Below, piece by piece: positions 8,481 to 16,865 of a DNA stretch of 63,123 bases; the stretch's first letter is position 1; every line of letters starts with the position of its first letter. The position numbers and the translations under genes are program-made. The notes under the pieces are model-generated. The model ran no database searches. It had not been told where the DNA came from and saw only the letters and a list, made by a program, of their open reading frames with translations. The DNA comes from Winogradskyella marina (lineage in GTDB: Bacteria > Bacteroidota > Bacteroidia > Flavobacteriales > Flavobacteriaceae), in the NCBI RefSeq assembly GCF_015645385.1, contig NZ_JADOET010000019.1:1-63123 (forward strand). Reading direction: 5' to 3'.

Positions 8481-10202
8481 GAAATCAAACTGATAGGTTG
8501 CTCCGGCTAAAAGTTGAAGCCCTTGTACAGGGAAGTTTAACCAACGGTCATAATCTTGATTAGCGATATTGTTAGCTTTACCAAAGACTGAAAATTGATC
8601 GTTTATCTTATAACCAACATGCGCATTAAGATCAAAGTAACTATCTAATGACATTGTTGTTACTGTAGTATTTAATGGATTAAGTTCATCAACAAAAATT
8701 TCCTGATCCTTACGCTCGCCAACAAAGAACAAGCTTGACCCAGCAAACCATTGTTCAGAAATTTGATAATCTACGAAAAGAGATGCTGTAAGATCTGGTA
8801 AGTTCCATGCCTCAGCTTGGTTATCCGTATTATAGGCAAAAAATTCACCTTTTAAACCTAAGGTAAAATTTCTATTTACATCTACATTCAATTCACCTGC
8901 TATAGAAAAGGTCGTAACATCATCATAAGTGACGTTGAATGAATTCCCATATTGATATTCCGTTAATGGTGCATTTGAAGCCGGATTTGATTTGTACAAC
9001 GCCTTATTCTGTTCTGAAGCATAATTTGCTTTTAAATTATACCCCATACTATTTGTCAGTTTTCCTTTTACACCAACAAAGGTTTTGTATTGCTGATCGG
9101 TTGGAGTAATAAATAAGGTAGGAGATACAAACGGATTTTCATTGGCAAAATCATAATAAGAATTCTGAATTAAATCGCCTTTAAGTCCTCCATAAGCAAT
9201 TAATAATTCATCGACTATACGGTAAGACGCTTCAATATTTGGGTAGATAAAAAACTTACTTTCACTAAACTCTGTATCATTTAGATAAACCAATTTAACT
9301 CCTAAATCCAACGTTAAATCATCTCTAGTCATTTGGTAAGACGGTGCAAACCCTAAGGATACATTTCCATAGTTAATTTCAGCTGTATTAGCTAAATCCC
9401 TATCAAAAGTGCCGCCTATATAATCTATTGAAAGTTCTGCATTAATAATTTCAGCTTGCACAGGAAAATCGAAACTAGTTTTAGCAATTAATCTATTTTC
9501 TGCAGAATCATGATTATCTCCAAAACGTCTAAATCTAAGACTTGCGTCTTTAACTATAGCATCTTCAAAATCTATCTTACCACCAACATACAAATCATTA
9601 TAGGTCTGGCCAGCATCAACCCCATCCAAATCGCTTTCTAAATAATAATCTTGAGAAACACCATACCAATTATAGGTTTGTAAATTAAACCCACCATCGA
9701 CTTGCCAGGTAAAATCTCTATCGCTTTTTTTATAGTAAGCATTTAGTTTTGTTTTAGAAAAATCGTCATCTAATAGTACATTATCAATTCCTCCTTGTGA
9801 AGAATGGTGACTAAAATAACCACCTACATTTTCATCTCTACTTAACTCATGGTTAAGATACACTTCGCCCAAAATGGTTGTGTATGACCCAAAACCTACT
9901 GAAGCATAATTGTCATATAATTTCACCGCTTTAGCCCTATCTACTGTCGCTGCTTTTCCTTTCGCAGGTGTAAATGTTGACGCTACAGGAATGGAGAAAA
10001 TATTATACTTAATTTCCTTTTTCTTTACCGCATTAGAATCACTCAATTTAGGGTTATCCTTAATCTTAAAGGCATCCGAAATTGTTGGTGTATATGGTTT
10101 TACAACGTTGACCGTTTGGTCTGCAATGGTGTCTTTTTCTTGAGCATAACTGAATGTTAAACTCAACGTGAAGATTGATAAGATGATATATTTAGTTTTC
10201 AT
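8478..10202 (-). CDS. outer-membrane beta-barrel, TonB-receptor-like, without recognisable plug
   Basis: 574 residues with a signal peptide ending SYAQ, a short N-terminal stretch QTVNVVKPYTPTISDAFKIK, then alternating-hydrophobicity strands to the last residue (ATYQFDF, ending in phenylalanine as barrels do for BAM recognition). The C-terminal part, INDQFSVFGKANNIANQDYD, is typical of TonB-dependent receptor barrels. No plug domain is recognisable and the length is short for a full receptor. It lies 61 bases downstream of the 1007-residue TPR gene on the same strand, so the two probably form an operon and may work together at the outer membrane. Transport substrate unknown. Confidence 0.75.
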   Translation of the reverse strand: MKTKYIILSIFTLSLTFSYAQEKDTIADQTVNVVKPYTPTISDAFKIKDNPKLSDSNAVKKKEIKYNIFSIPVASTFTPAKGKAATVDRAKAVKLYDNYASVGFGSYTTILGEVYLNHELSRDENVGGYFSHHSSQGGIDNVLLDDDFSKTKLNAYYKKSDRDFTWQVDGGFNLQTYNWYGVSQDYYLESDLDGVDAGQTYNDLYVGGKIDFEDAIVKDASLRFRRFGDNHDSAENRLIAKTSFDFPVQAEIINAELSIDYIGGTFDRDLANTAEINYGNVSLGFAPSYQMTRDDLTLDLGVKLVYLNDTEFSESKFFIYPNIEASYRIVDELLIAYGGLKGDLIQNSYYDFANENPFVSPTLFITPTDQQYKTFVGVKGKLTNSMGYNLKANYASEQNKALYKSNPASNAPLTEYQYGNSFNVTYDDVTTFSIAGELNVDVNRNFTLGLKGEFFAYNTDNQAEAWNLPDLTASLFVDYQISEQWFAGSSLFFVGERKDQEIFVDELNPLNTTVTTMSLDSYFDLNAHVGYKINDQFSVFGKANNIANQDYDRWLNFPVQGLQLLAGATYQFDF

Positions 10203-10263
10203 GTGTATTTGTTTGATTGCAAATATTTTTACGATTCATAAGATCCCTTTTTTCAAAGGGATT

Positions 10264-13200
10264 CTAGTTATCGTCTGTTTCGATTGATGAATTTGTCTTA
10301 GCTTCTTCTGCTTTTATTTTGTTTAATTCCTCTGTTGCTTCGTTCACAACCTCTGTAAATTCGGGGAAATTACTAATTACACTTTCTAAAATATAAGTGG
10401 CTTGAAACGCATCTTCTAAAGCATAAAAATTCTTAGCCATAACCACCAAGCCTTTTGCGCTAAACAGTTTATAACTTCCGTAATCTTTAGCTAATTTTTG
10501 AATGGTTGTATTTGATGCTTCGTATTCTCCTGCTTTATTTTTAAAATAACCGTTATAAAATAAAGCTTCGGCAGCAACACTTCCTGTGGCTAGTTGTTCA
10601 ACTTCAGCGTAAGCTGTTTTTGCTTTTGTTTCATTTCCTGTTTTAATGGCTGAACGTGCTATAATTAATTTAGCATCACTCTTTACTTTGTTATCTAATT
10701 TTGGATGGCTCAATACTTTTTCAGCATAGTTTTCTGCTTTTACGTAGTCTTCTGTTTGGTAATAAGCATTCATTAAATTAGACTGTGCATAAATGACGTT
10801 CTGCGGATAATCGGCTTCTACCTCTAGTCCTTGCAAGACAAGAATTGCGTTTTCCCAATCTGATTTACTTAAATAAATCTCACACAACTTTACTGTGGCT
10901 TGTTCTGAGTATTCCGATTTTGGTGCCTCAACGACTGTTTTGTAATGTGGTTGTGCATTATCGAACAAATTCTTTTTGTAATACAATTGTGCCAAATAGA
11001 AATGCGCTTTTAAACTGCTAATACCGTTTGGAAACTGGGATAAATATTTATTAAACTGACGAATTGCTTTATCTGTTTCATTATCTAAATATGGTTTTTC
11101 TGCCGCTAAATAGGTGGTGTTATCTAGCTCAACATCAGAAACCTCAACATAATCTAAAGTTCTTACCCAAGATGCGTACTCATCAACTTGACCTAAATCG
11201 ATATAAATTAATCGAACCGTTGAAACCGCTTGAACTGCTTCACCAGAACCTGGAAAATCCGTTGCTACTTTTTTGAATTTAGTGAGCGCTCGCGAATTAT
11301 CATTACTATTGTAATACACCAATCCTTGACGTAATAATGCTTTTGATGTAAACGCACTTGTTTTGTATTCGGAATTTAAACGATCATACATCTGCATGGC
11401 TTTATCGGTCTCGTTAGATTTCACATATGAATTTGCCAACTCATACATGGCATCATCTCGTAATGCCGATTTTGGATACGTATTTATAAACGATTTCAAT
11501 TCCGTTATCTTATTGGAACTCTTCCCTAAATACCCTTGACTCATTGCTATTTGAAAAGCTGCATAATCTGATTCTATTTCATTAATCTGATTCGCTTTTT
11601 TGTAAGCATTAATAGCATCACTATAATTACTAGACACAAAATAACCATCAGCCAATCTTAAATAGGCATCATTCTGTCGCAACCTATCATTCGATTTATT
11701 GTTGATGAATTTTTCAAAATAACTTGAAGCGTTTGTGTAATCTTTTAACTTAAAATAGGTATAAGCCAAGTTGTAATTTAGATTTTCGTTTTCTGGTAAA
11801 CTCGCCGATTCACTAAAACCATCAAATTGTTTAAAGCCTATTAAAGCATCGTTATAATTGGTTAAATTATATTCGGTTTCAGCTTTCCAAAACGTAGCTT
11901 TTGCGACAAAAACAGGGTCAATGGATTCTTTTAACGATCCATTAAAAAGCGTTAAGGCTTCGTTGTATTTATTTTCGTTATACAATTCTACAGCTCTAAA
12001 AAAAGCAACTTTTTGATATGCGGCTTTGTTCTCAAAACTGTTTTTGCCATTTAAAAGTTCTAAGGCTTCTTTATAATTCTTTGATGAAATGTAAGAATCA
12101 ATTAATAACGTTTCTACTTCATCTTTATAATTTGTATCAGGATATTGATTTAAATAACCCGTTAAAACTTGAGGAACGGACTGATAAGGATTCCCAATAT
12201 CATAACTAATTTTAGCATAGTTTAACCACGCATCTTCTTGAATTTTTAAATCGTAATCCATTTGCGAAGCATTTCTAAACGCATTTAAAGCTTCTTGTTT
12301 TTTGTCTAAGTTGATATAACTCTCACCCAAATGGTAATACGCATTTTGAGCCACAGGATTATTTCCTCCAATAATTTTATTAAATTCTGAAATGGCACTT
12401 TCAAAATCATTTTGCTTGTAATAGGCGTAGCCTAATTGGTAATAATCTGTATTGTTCCACTTTCGTTTTTTACCTTGGTATGCTTTTAAATATGGAATAG
12501 CTTCAGCGTATTTTTCAAGATTAAAATAACTTTCACCAATAATTTTTGACAATTCAGATTCTTCAATACCTCTCACTTTAGGCAATTGCTCTTCTGCAAG
12601 CTCAATAGCTTTTTCAAACTTTCCTAATTTAAAATTTAAATCAGCTTGATAATACGACAACTTCTCTTTATATTTTTCGTTATCGCTCACTTGATCAAAA
12701 TATTCATTTGCCGTATCATAATCATCCCCTTGATACGCCATAAAACCAATATAATATTTGGCTTGTGAACCGTATTCTTTTGAATTTACAACACGGTTTA
12801 AATACTTGGTTGCCTGCTTTTCATCTTTGGTAGAATACAAGGAATACCCATAATTAAAATTGAAACGCTCCTTTTCTGCATGAGCCATATTACGTTCATC
12901 AACTCTATCGTACCACTTACGAGCATAAGCGTATTTTCCGTTGTTAAAATAATAATCAGCTACATCTAAAAATGCGGTATTTTTTTTAGTACTTGTTGGA
13001 TATTCTTCCACAAATTCAGTAATAAGATGATCTGCATTATTCTGATTTAAACGTACTGCACAGTTAGCAATATAATAAGCACAGTCGGATTCTATAGTGG
13101 CGTCATTTGTATTCAACTTTACATCGTCGAATAAAGATTGTGCTGCTTTAAACTGTTTGTTATTATATAATGTTAATGCCTTTTGGTAATCCTGTAAGTC

Positions 13201-13287
13201 ATTTGTATAGATGGCAGATTTTTGCGCCATACCAAATGAAGAAATTACAAGAAAAACGATGATTAACGGTCTTTTAAAGAACATCAT
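10264..13287 (-). CDS. large periplasmic tetratricopeptide repeat protein
   Basis: 1007 residues with a signal peptide (start MMFF, cleavage near FGMAQ) followed by TPR-type helical hairpins over almost the whole length, with repeated signatures such as YYIGFMAYQGDDYDTANEYF, YQLGYAYYKQNDFESAISEF and YYHLGESYINLDKKQEALNA. The last 20 residues are acidic and probably unstructured. TPR solenoids serve as binding scaffolds; here the partner is plausibly the beta-barrel encoded just downstream (inference from gene order). No enzymatic domain is visible. Two adjacent start codons exist; the outer one is used. Confidence 0.85.
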   Translation of the reverse strand: MMFFKRPLIIVFLVISSFGMAQKSAIYTNDLQDYQKALTLYNNKQFKAAQSLFDDVKLNTNDATIESDCAYYIANCAVRLNQNNADHLITEFVEEYPTSTKKNTAFLDVADYYFNNGKYAYARKWYDRVDERNMAHAEKERFNFNYGYSLYSTKDEKQATKYLNRVVNSKEYGSQAKYYIGFMAYQGDDYDTANEYFDQVSDNEKYKEKLSYYQADLNFKLGKFEKAIELAEEQLPKVRGIEESELSKIIGESYFNLEKYAEAIPYLKAYQGKKRKWNNTDYYQLGYAYYKQNDFESAISEFNKIIGGNNPVAQNAYYHLGESYINLDKKQEALNAFRNASQMDYDLKIQEDAWLNYAKISYDIGNPYQSVPQVLTGYLNQYPDTNYKDEVETLLIDSYISSKNYKEALELLNGKNSFENKAAYQKVAFFRAVELYNENKYNEALTLFNGSLKESIDPVFVAKATFWKAETEYNLTNYNDALIGFKQFDGFSESASLPENENLNYNLAYTYFKLKDYTNASSYFEKFINNKSNDRLRQNDAYLRLADGYFVSSNYSDAINAYKKANQINEIESDYAAFQIAMSQGYLGKSSNKITELKSFINTYPKSALRDDAMYELANSYVKSNETDKAMQMYDRLNSEYKTSAFTSKALLRQGLVYYNSNDNSRALTKFKKVATDFPGSGEAVQAVSTVRLIYIDLGQVDEYASWVRTLDYVEVSDVELDNTTYLAAEKPYLDNETDKAIRQFNKYLSQFPNGISSLKAHFYLAQLYYKKNLFDNAQPHYKTVVEAPKSEYSEQATVKLCEIYLSKSDWENAILVLQGLEVEADYPQNVIYAQSNLMNAYYQTEDYVKAENYAEKVLSHPKLDNKVKSDAKLIIARSAIKTGNETKAKTAYAEVEQLATGSVAAEALFYNGYFKNKAGEYEASNTTIQKLAKDYGSYKLFSAKGLVVMAKNFYALEDAFQATYILESVISNFPEFTEVVNEATEELNKIKAEEAKTNSSIETDDN

Positions 13288-13322
13288 TTATTAAGAGTTT
13301 TATTGATGATTTTATGTTGTGG

Positions 13323-13330
13323 CAAATATA
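13323..13330 (-). promoter_or_regulatory. candidate -7 element of the TPR-barrel operon
   Basis: Minus-strand TATATTTG matches TAnnTTTG, 36 bases upstream of the TPR start at 13287. No clear -33 TTTG at the usual spacing, so support is weak. Confidence 0.33.
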
Positions 13331-13566
13331 ATTCAATACCAAATCTATAACGGTAGAATTTGCTTATAATTATACACGGAGTTATTAAAAATAGTTGGTA
13401 TTGGTCCGTACAGAAGGATTAATAGCATGAACTAACACCAAAGCGATTAGATTATTTAGATATTTTGTTGTTGCCTAACCCAAATATATCTCAGTTTTTC
13501 TGTAAATTGGCAGCTTATTTAGCATCTATAATCCTGATTAAATTTCAGGTTAATACCATATAAATT

Positions 13567-14337
13567 TTGAACAGAATACATCAAAAATTAAACGAAGACC
13601 ACAAACTGTTATCTATATATTTCACAGCAGGTTATCCAAATATAAACGATACAGTTTCTATTATTGAAAACCTTGAAAAAAGTGGTGTAGACATGTTAGA
13701 AATAGGATTACCTTTTAGTGATCCGTTAGCAGATGGCCCAACTATACAGGCAAGTTCTACACAAGCTTTAGACAATGGAATGACCAGCGAGTTATTATTT
13801 GAACAACTCAAAGATATTCGGAAAACAGTTTCTATACCATTAATAATTATGGGTTATTTTAATCCGATGTTGCAATATGGAGTTGAAGCCTTTTGTAAAA
13901 AATGTCAAGACGTTGGTATTGATGGACTTATAATTCCTGATTTACCTGTAGATATTTATCATTCGGAATACAAATCGACTTTTGAAAAATATGGTTTAAT
14001 CAATGTTTTATTAATTACTCCACAAACCTCTGAAGAGCGTATTCGTTATATAGATTCGGTATCGGATGGCTTTATTTATATGGTGAGTTCTGCAAGTGTA
14101 ACAGGAGGTAGTTCTGGTTTTGGCGACGAACAAACGGCCTATTTTAAGCGAATTGCCGATTTAAAATTAAATAATCCTCAAATTGTAGGTTTTGGTATTT
14201 CAAATAATGAAACCTTTACACAAGCTACACAATATGCAAAAGGGGCTATTATTGGAAGTGCTTTTATTAAACATGTAACTAAGAATGGTATTAATGACAT
14301 CAACTCGTTTATCACTTCCATTACGCCGACTTCTTAA
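13567..14337 (+). CDS. trpA: tryptophan synthase alpha chain
   Basis: 256 residues. TrpA splits indole-3-glycerol phosphate into indole and glyceraldehyde 3-phosphate and hands indole to TrpB. Family signatures are complete: the catalytic region MLEIGLPFSDPLADGPTIQ, MGYFNPMLQYG, GLIIPDLPVD, and the phosphate-binding GFGISNNE and GAIIGSAFIKH. Start is TTG (13567-13569): an in-frame TAA lies two codons upstream (13561) and no ATG precedes the conserved core. No other trp gene is in the window, and the gene upstream is divergent, so trpA stands outside a local trp operon; the preceding 279 bases hold no recognisable trpB remnant. Confidence 0.95.
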   Translation: MNRIHQKLNEDHKLLSIYFTAGYPNINDTVSIIENLEKSGVDMLEIGLPFSDPLADGPTIQASSTQALDNGMTSELLFEQLKDIRKTVSIPLIIMGYFNPMLQYGVEAFCKKCQDVGIDGLIIPDLPVDIYHSEYKSTFEKYGLINVLLITPQTSEERIRYIDSVSDGFIYMVSSASVTGGSSGFGDEQTAYFKRIADLKLNNPQIVGFGISNNETFTQATQYAKGAIIGSAFIKHVTKNGINDINSFITSITPTS

Positions 14338-14433
14338 GTAGTTTTAACATTTACCACAGGGATTTTATGAAAGCCTTGTGAAGAAAAGACCTCTTATTTT
14401 TTTATATTAAAGTGAACTAAAAAAAGAGAGATT

Positions 14434-14577
14434 ATGGGAATTACAAAAGATAAAAAGAAATTTAAAATATCGAAAACTCAAACCACTCCAACAAATCCTT
14501 CGGGAAATGTTAATCAGAAAACAAATGCGTTTGATATTGACGAGAAAACAATAAAGAAACAACAATCTAAAAAGTAG
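14434..14577 (+). CDS. 47-residue lysine-rich small protein, unknown
   Basis: The open frame begins MGITKDKKKFKISKTQTTPT and ends IDEKTIKKQQSKK before TAG. It is preceded by AAAAAGAGAG four bases before the ATG, a purine-rich site resembling a ribosome binding site, and followed 16 bases after the stop by a strong terminator-like hairpin. About one residue in four is lysine; it has no cysteine, no tryptophan and no membrane segment, so it is probably a soluble, unstructured protein. I do not recognise a family. Comparison with related genomes for a conserved frame would settle whether it is real. Confidence 0.6.
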   Translation: MGITKDKKKFKISKTQTTPTNPSGNVNQKTNAFDIDEKTIKKQQSKK

Positions 14578-14593
14578 TATTAATTCTTAAAAT

Positions 14594-14630
14594 TAAAAAG
14601 TCTATTCATATCTTTGAATAGACTTTTTTT
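14594..14630 (+). terminator. strong hairpin with T-run, ending 5 bases before a start codon
   Basis: Stem AAAAAGTCTATTCA pairs with TGAATAGACTTTTT around a 6-base loop (14609-14614), followed by two more Ts. It has all features of an intrinsic terminator for the small ORF at 14434, and by symmetry could work on both strands. The next ATG is at 14636. Confidence 0.75.
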
Positions 14631-14635
14631 ATACC

Positions 14636-14860
14636 ATGAAATTACTTAACGACTGGAAATTAATACTCTTACTCTGCTTAACTTTAGGATTGGCTCCATT
14701 TTTTCCTGAGCCACATATTTGGGGTAAAATACAGTGGATTGCCGGTGGAGCAAATGGCATGGGATTTAAAGATTGGTTTGATGTGGTGTTTCATGGATTC
14801 CCATTTCTGTTGCTACTACGATTAATTATTATTAAAACAACACGTAAAAATGCCGCTTAA
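14636..14860 (+). CDS. small two-segment membrane protein, unknown
   Basis: 74 residues with two hydrophobic segments (LILLLCLTLGLAPFF and FPFLLLLRLIIIK) flanking a loop WGKIQWIAGGANGMGFKDWF. It overlaps the start of trmL by 11 bases, so the two are translated from one message. The ATG lies 5 bases beyond the T-run of a strong hairpin, leaving no room for a promoter or a standard leader between them. I recognise the general type from the same position in other flavobacteria but know no function. Confidence 0.75.
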   Translation: MKLLNDWKLILLLCLTLGLAPFFPEPHIWGKIQWIAGGANGMGFKDWFDVVFHGFPFLLLLRLIIIKTTRKNAA

Positions 14861-15308
14861 TATTGTCCTTATTGAACCCGAAATCCCGAATAACACTGGA
14901 AACATTGGTCGGTTAGCATTAGCTTCTGGTTCTGTTTTACATTTAGTTAAACCTTTTGGATTTGAAATAGATGACAAACGCCTAAAACGTGCAGGGCTCG
15001 ATTACTGGCAACACTTAGAAGTTATTTATTATGATAACATCGATGACTTTTTCTTAAAAAATCGAGATGCTAAAATGGTGTTTTTGTCTAGTCATGGCAC
15101 AAAATCGCATTGGGATATCAACTTTACCGATGATCTATTTTTAGTTTTTGGCAAAGAATCCGTCGGACTACCAAAACCATTAATTGAGCAACACAAATCA
15201 CAACTTTTTAAAATTCCGCTTTATAGCGAATCTATCAGAAGCATAAATTTAGCCAATGCTGTAGGTATTATAGTCTATGAAGGTCTTCGGCAAATAAAAG
15301 GTAATTGA
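14850..15308 (+). CDS. trmL: tRNA (cytidine/uridine-34 2'-O)-methyltransferase
   Basis: 152 residues, the full length of TrmL, a SPOUT-fold enzyme that methylates the ribose of the wobble base in certain leucine tRNAs using SAM. Signatures: EPEIPNNTGNIGRLA at the N-terminus, GLDYWQHL, the knot motif LVFGKESVGLP and RSINLANAVGI. Its start overlaps the end of the small membrane protein gene. The downstream 100 bases before the YitT gene show no terminator. Confidence 0.93.
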   Translation: MPLNIVLIEPEIPNNTGNIGRLALASGSVLHLVKPFGFEIDDKRLKRAGLDYWQHLEVIYYDNIDDFFLKNRDAKMVFLSSHGTKSHWDINFTDDLFLVFGKESVGLPKPLIEQHKSQLFKIPLYSESIRSINLANAVGIIVYEGLRQIKGN

Positions 15309-15408
15309 AAGGCTACATTTAGGTTTGAAAATAAACTTCAAATAATTATTATAAATTAATCGCGTTTTAAATGGTTTTTGTAACTTTTCCAGAACAAAAA
15401 CTAAACAT

Positions 15409-16299
15409 TTGAGACACTCAAAAACGTATAATTTTTTTTCAGAATTTAGTCAAATCACATTTGGCATCGTATTAGCCAGTATCGGTTTAAAGGCTTTTTT
15501 ATTACCAAATGGTTTTTTAGATGGAGGCGTTACAGGAATGGCGCTACTCGTTAACAATCTTTTTGGAATAAACATTTCATTATCACTAATTATATTCAGT
15601 TTACCATTTTTAGTTCTTGGATATTATACCGTATCTAAGCGTATTGTTATTAAATCTATCCTTAGTATTCTCGGTTTTGCTTCCTTAATTCATTTTGGGG
15701 ATTATGGCACCATAACCGACGACAACCTGCTCATTTCTATATTTGGTGGTTTGTGTTTAGGTGCAGGAATTGGTATAGCGATTAGGAATGGATCGGTTTT
15801 AGATGGTTCTGAAATTTTAGGTATTTATCTCAATGATAAATTTGGATTGAGCATCGGAAAAGTTATTCTAATGTTTAATATTATATTGTTTAGTATCACA
15901 GCAATGGTAGTTTCCTTAGAAGTTGCCCTCTACTCCATTCTTACATATATTGTTACAGCTAAAGTCACCGATTTAACTATTGAAGGTTTTGAAGATTTTA
16001 TAGGTGTCACCATAGTTTCTAATGATTATGCAAAAATTAAAAATGCTATTATGATGGAATTGGGTGTTGGTTTAACCACGTACAAAGGTTCTAAAGGCTT
16101 TGGAAGTACTGGTGCGCAACAAGATTTTGATATTATTCACACCATAATTAATCGTATTGACATTAAAAAAATGCATCGCATTATAGAAGACATTGACGAA
16201 AATGCTTTTATTGTAGAATTTGATGTCAACAATGTTAAAGGCGGAGTTTTACGACATTATTTAGACAAGAAAAAAGGTAAAACTTTGGGTAGAATTTAA
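15409..16299 (+). CDS. YitT family membrane protein
   Basis: 296 residues: five or six membrane segments in the first 190 residues (starting GIVLASIGLKAFLLPNGFLD, then GGVTGMALLVNNLFG) and a cytoplasmic C-terminal DUF2179 domain (GVTIVSNDYAKI to GGVLRHYLD). Family members are integral membrane proteins of unclear function. The first codon is TTG at 15409; homologues start at the same place (RHSKTYNFFSEF), and no ATG occurs before residue 45 or so. Not in an obvious operon. Confidence 0.85.
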   Translation: MRHSKTYNFFSEFSQITFGIVLASIGLKAFLLPNGFLDGGVTGMALLVNNLFGINISLSLIIFSLPFLVLGYYTVSKRIVIKSILSILGFASLIHFGDYGTITDDNLLISIFGGLCLGAGIGIAIRNGSVLDGSEILGIYLNDKFGLSIGKVILMFNIILFSITAMVVSLEVALYSILTYIVTAKVTDLTIEGFEDFIGVTIVSNDYAKIKNAIMMELGVGLTTYKGSKGFGSTGAQQDFDIIHTIINRIDIKKMHRIIEDIDENAFIVEFDVNNVKGGVLRHYLDKKKGKTLGRI

Positions 16300-16336
16300 T
16301 CGAATGTTCAAATTCACCTGTTTGTTCAGCTGAAAA

Positions 16337-16563
16337 CTAATTCTTATTCTTTTTTAGATAATCTAGATACATATGCTCTACCTTAGTTCTAGCCCATGGT
16401 GTACGTCTTAAAAACTTTAAGCTAGATTTCACAGAAGGATCGTGCGTAAAACAGCGAATGTTGATTTGATACCCATATATTCCCATCCATAGTGCGCTTG
16501 TAATTCAGTTATAATCTGTTCTAACTTTACTCCGTGAAGTGGGTTATTGGGTTGTGATGACAT
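16337..16563 (-). pseudogene. frameshifted VF530 / DUF2132 family gene
   Basis: Reading from the ATG at 16563 gives MSSQPNNPLHGVKLEQIIT up to HYGWEYMG, then the frame leaves the family and stops. Skipping to another frame near 16471-16474 gives [20 protein letters not shown] then [19 protein letters not shown] to a TAG at 16337. Both halves match the short VF530 family (about 75 residues, structure known, probable DNA-binding fold) in order, so one base has been lost at the run CCC (minus-strand GGG). Total length 227 bases is one short of 76 codons. Either a recent pseudogene or a sequencing error. Confidence 0.82.
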
Positions 16564-16616
16564 AATTCTGTAATTCCTATGAAAGCAAGAATATAATACT
16601 ATTTATTTTTATAATG

Positions 16617-16642
16617 GACTCCTGCCAACGCAGGAATGACAA
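16617..16642. repeat. small dispersed hairpin (TCCTGC CAAC GCAGGA)
   Basis: GGACTCCTGCCAACGCAGGA followed by ATGACA. Perfect 6-base stem, 4-base loop, 7 bases after the stop side of the neighbouring small gene. From memory, this wording (CCTGCnnnnGCAGGAATGACA) is frequent between genes in many bacteria. It may also act as a weak terminator. Confidence 0.5.
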
Positions 16643-16649
16643 CAAACTA

Positions 16650-16862
16650 CTAATGTTGAACTAATTCCTTAATCTTAATAGCCTTTTCAAAATGATCTAA
16701 TTGATGGGTTTCAATCCACCAGGTTGCGGCTTCCATTAATAACTCTGGATTATCATTTTTGTTTTTAAAAAACGCATAAAATGAGATGCCAACTTTGGTT
16801 CCTTTTTGAGCGATCTTTTTATCGCAAACCTCAATTATTTTATGTTTTAAAGCTGTAGTCAT
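16650..16862 (-). CDS. short conserved protein, probably DUF6500 type
   Basis: 70 residues: MTTALKHKIIEVCDKKIAQK, then GISFYAFFKNKNDNPELLME, AATWWIETHQLDHFEKAIKI. I recognise the arrangement from a small uncharacterised family that I believe is DUF6500; the family name is recalled, not checked. No signal or membrane segment. Its start is 3 bases after the helicase stop (16866), so the two are cotranscribed; the VF530 pseudogene follows. No function is known. Confidence 0.75.
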   Translation of the reverse strand: MTTALKHKIIEVCDKKIAQKGTKVGISFYAFFKNKNDNPELLMEAATWWIETHQLDHFEKAIKIKELVQH

Positions 16863-16865
16863 TAT

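Noticed and set aside
13288..13566. Search for a trpB remnant upstream of trpA
   Set aside because: No frame in this stretch shows TrpB signatures on either strand.
14338..14433. Hairpin CACAGGG/CCTTGTG after trpA as terminator
   Set aside because: Loop of 12 bases, a G-U pair and no T-run after the stem.
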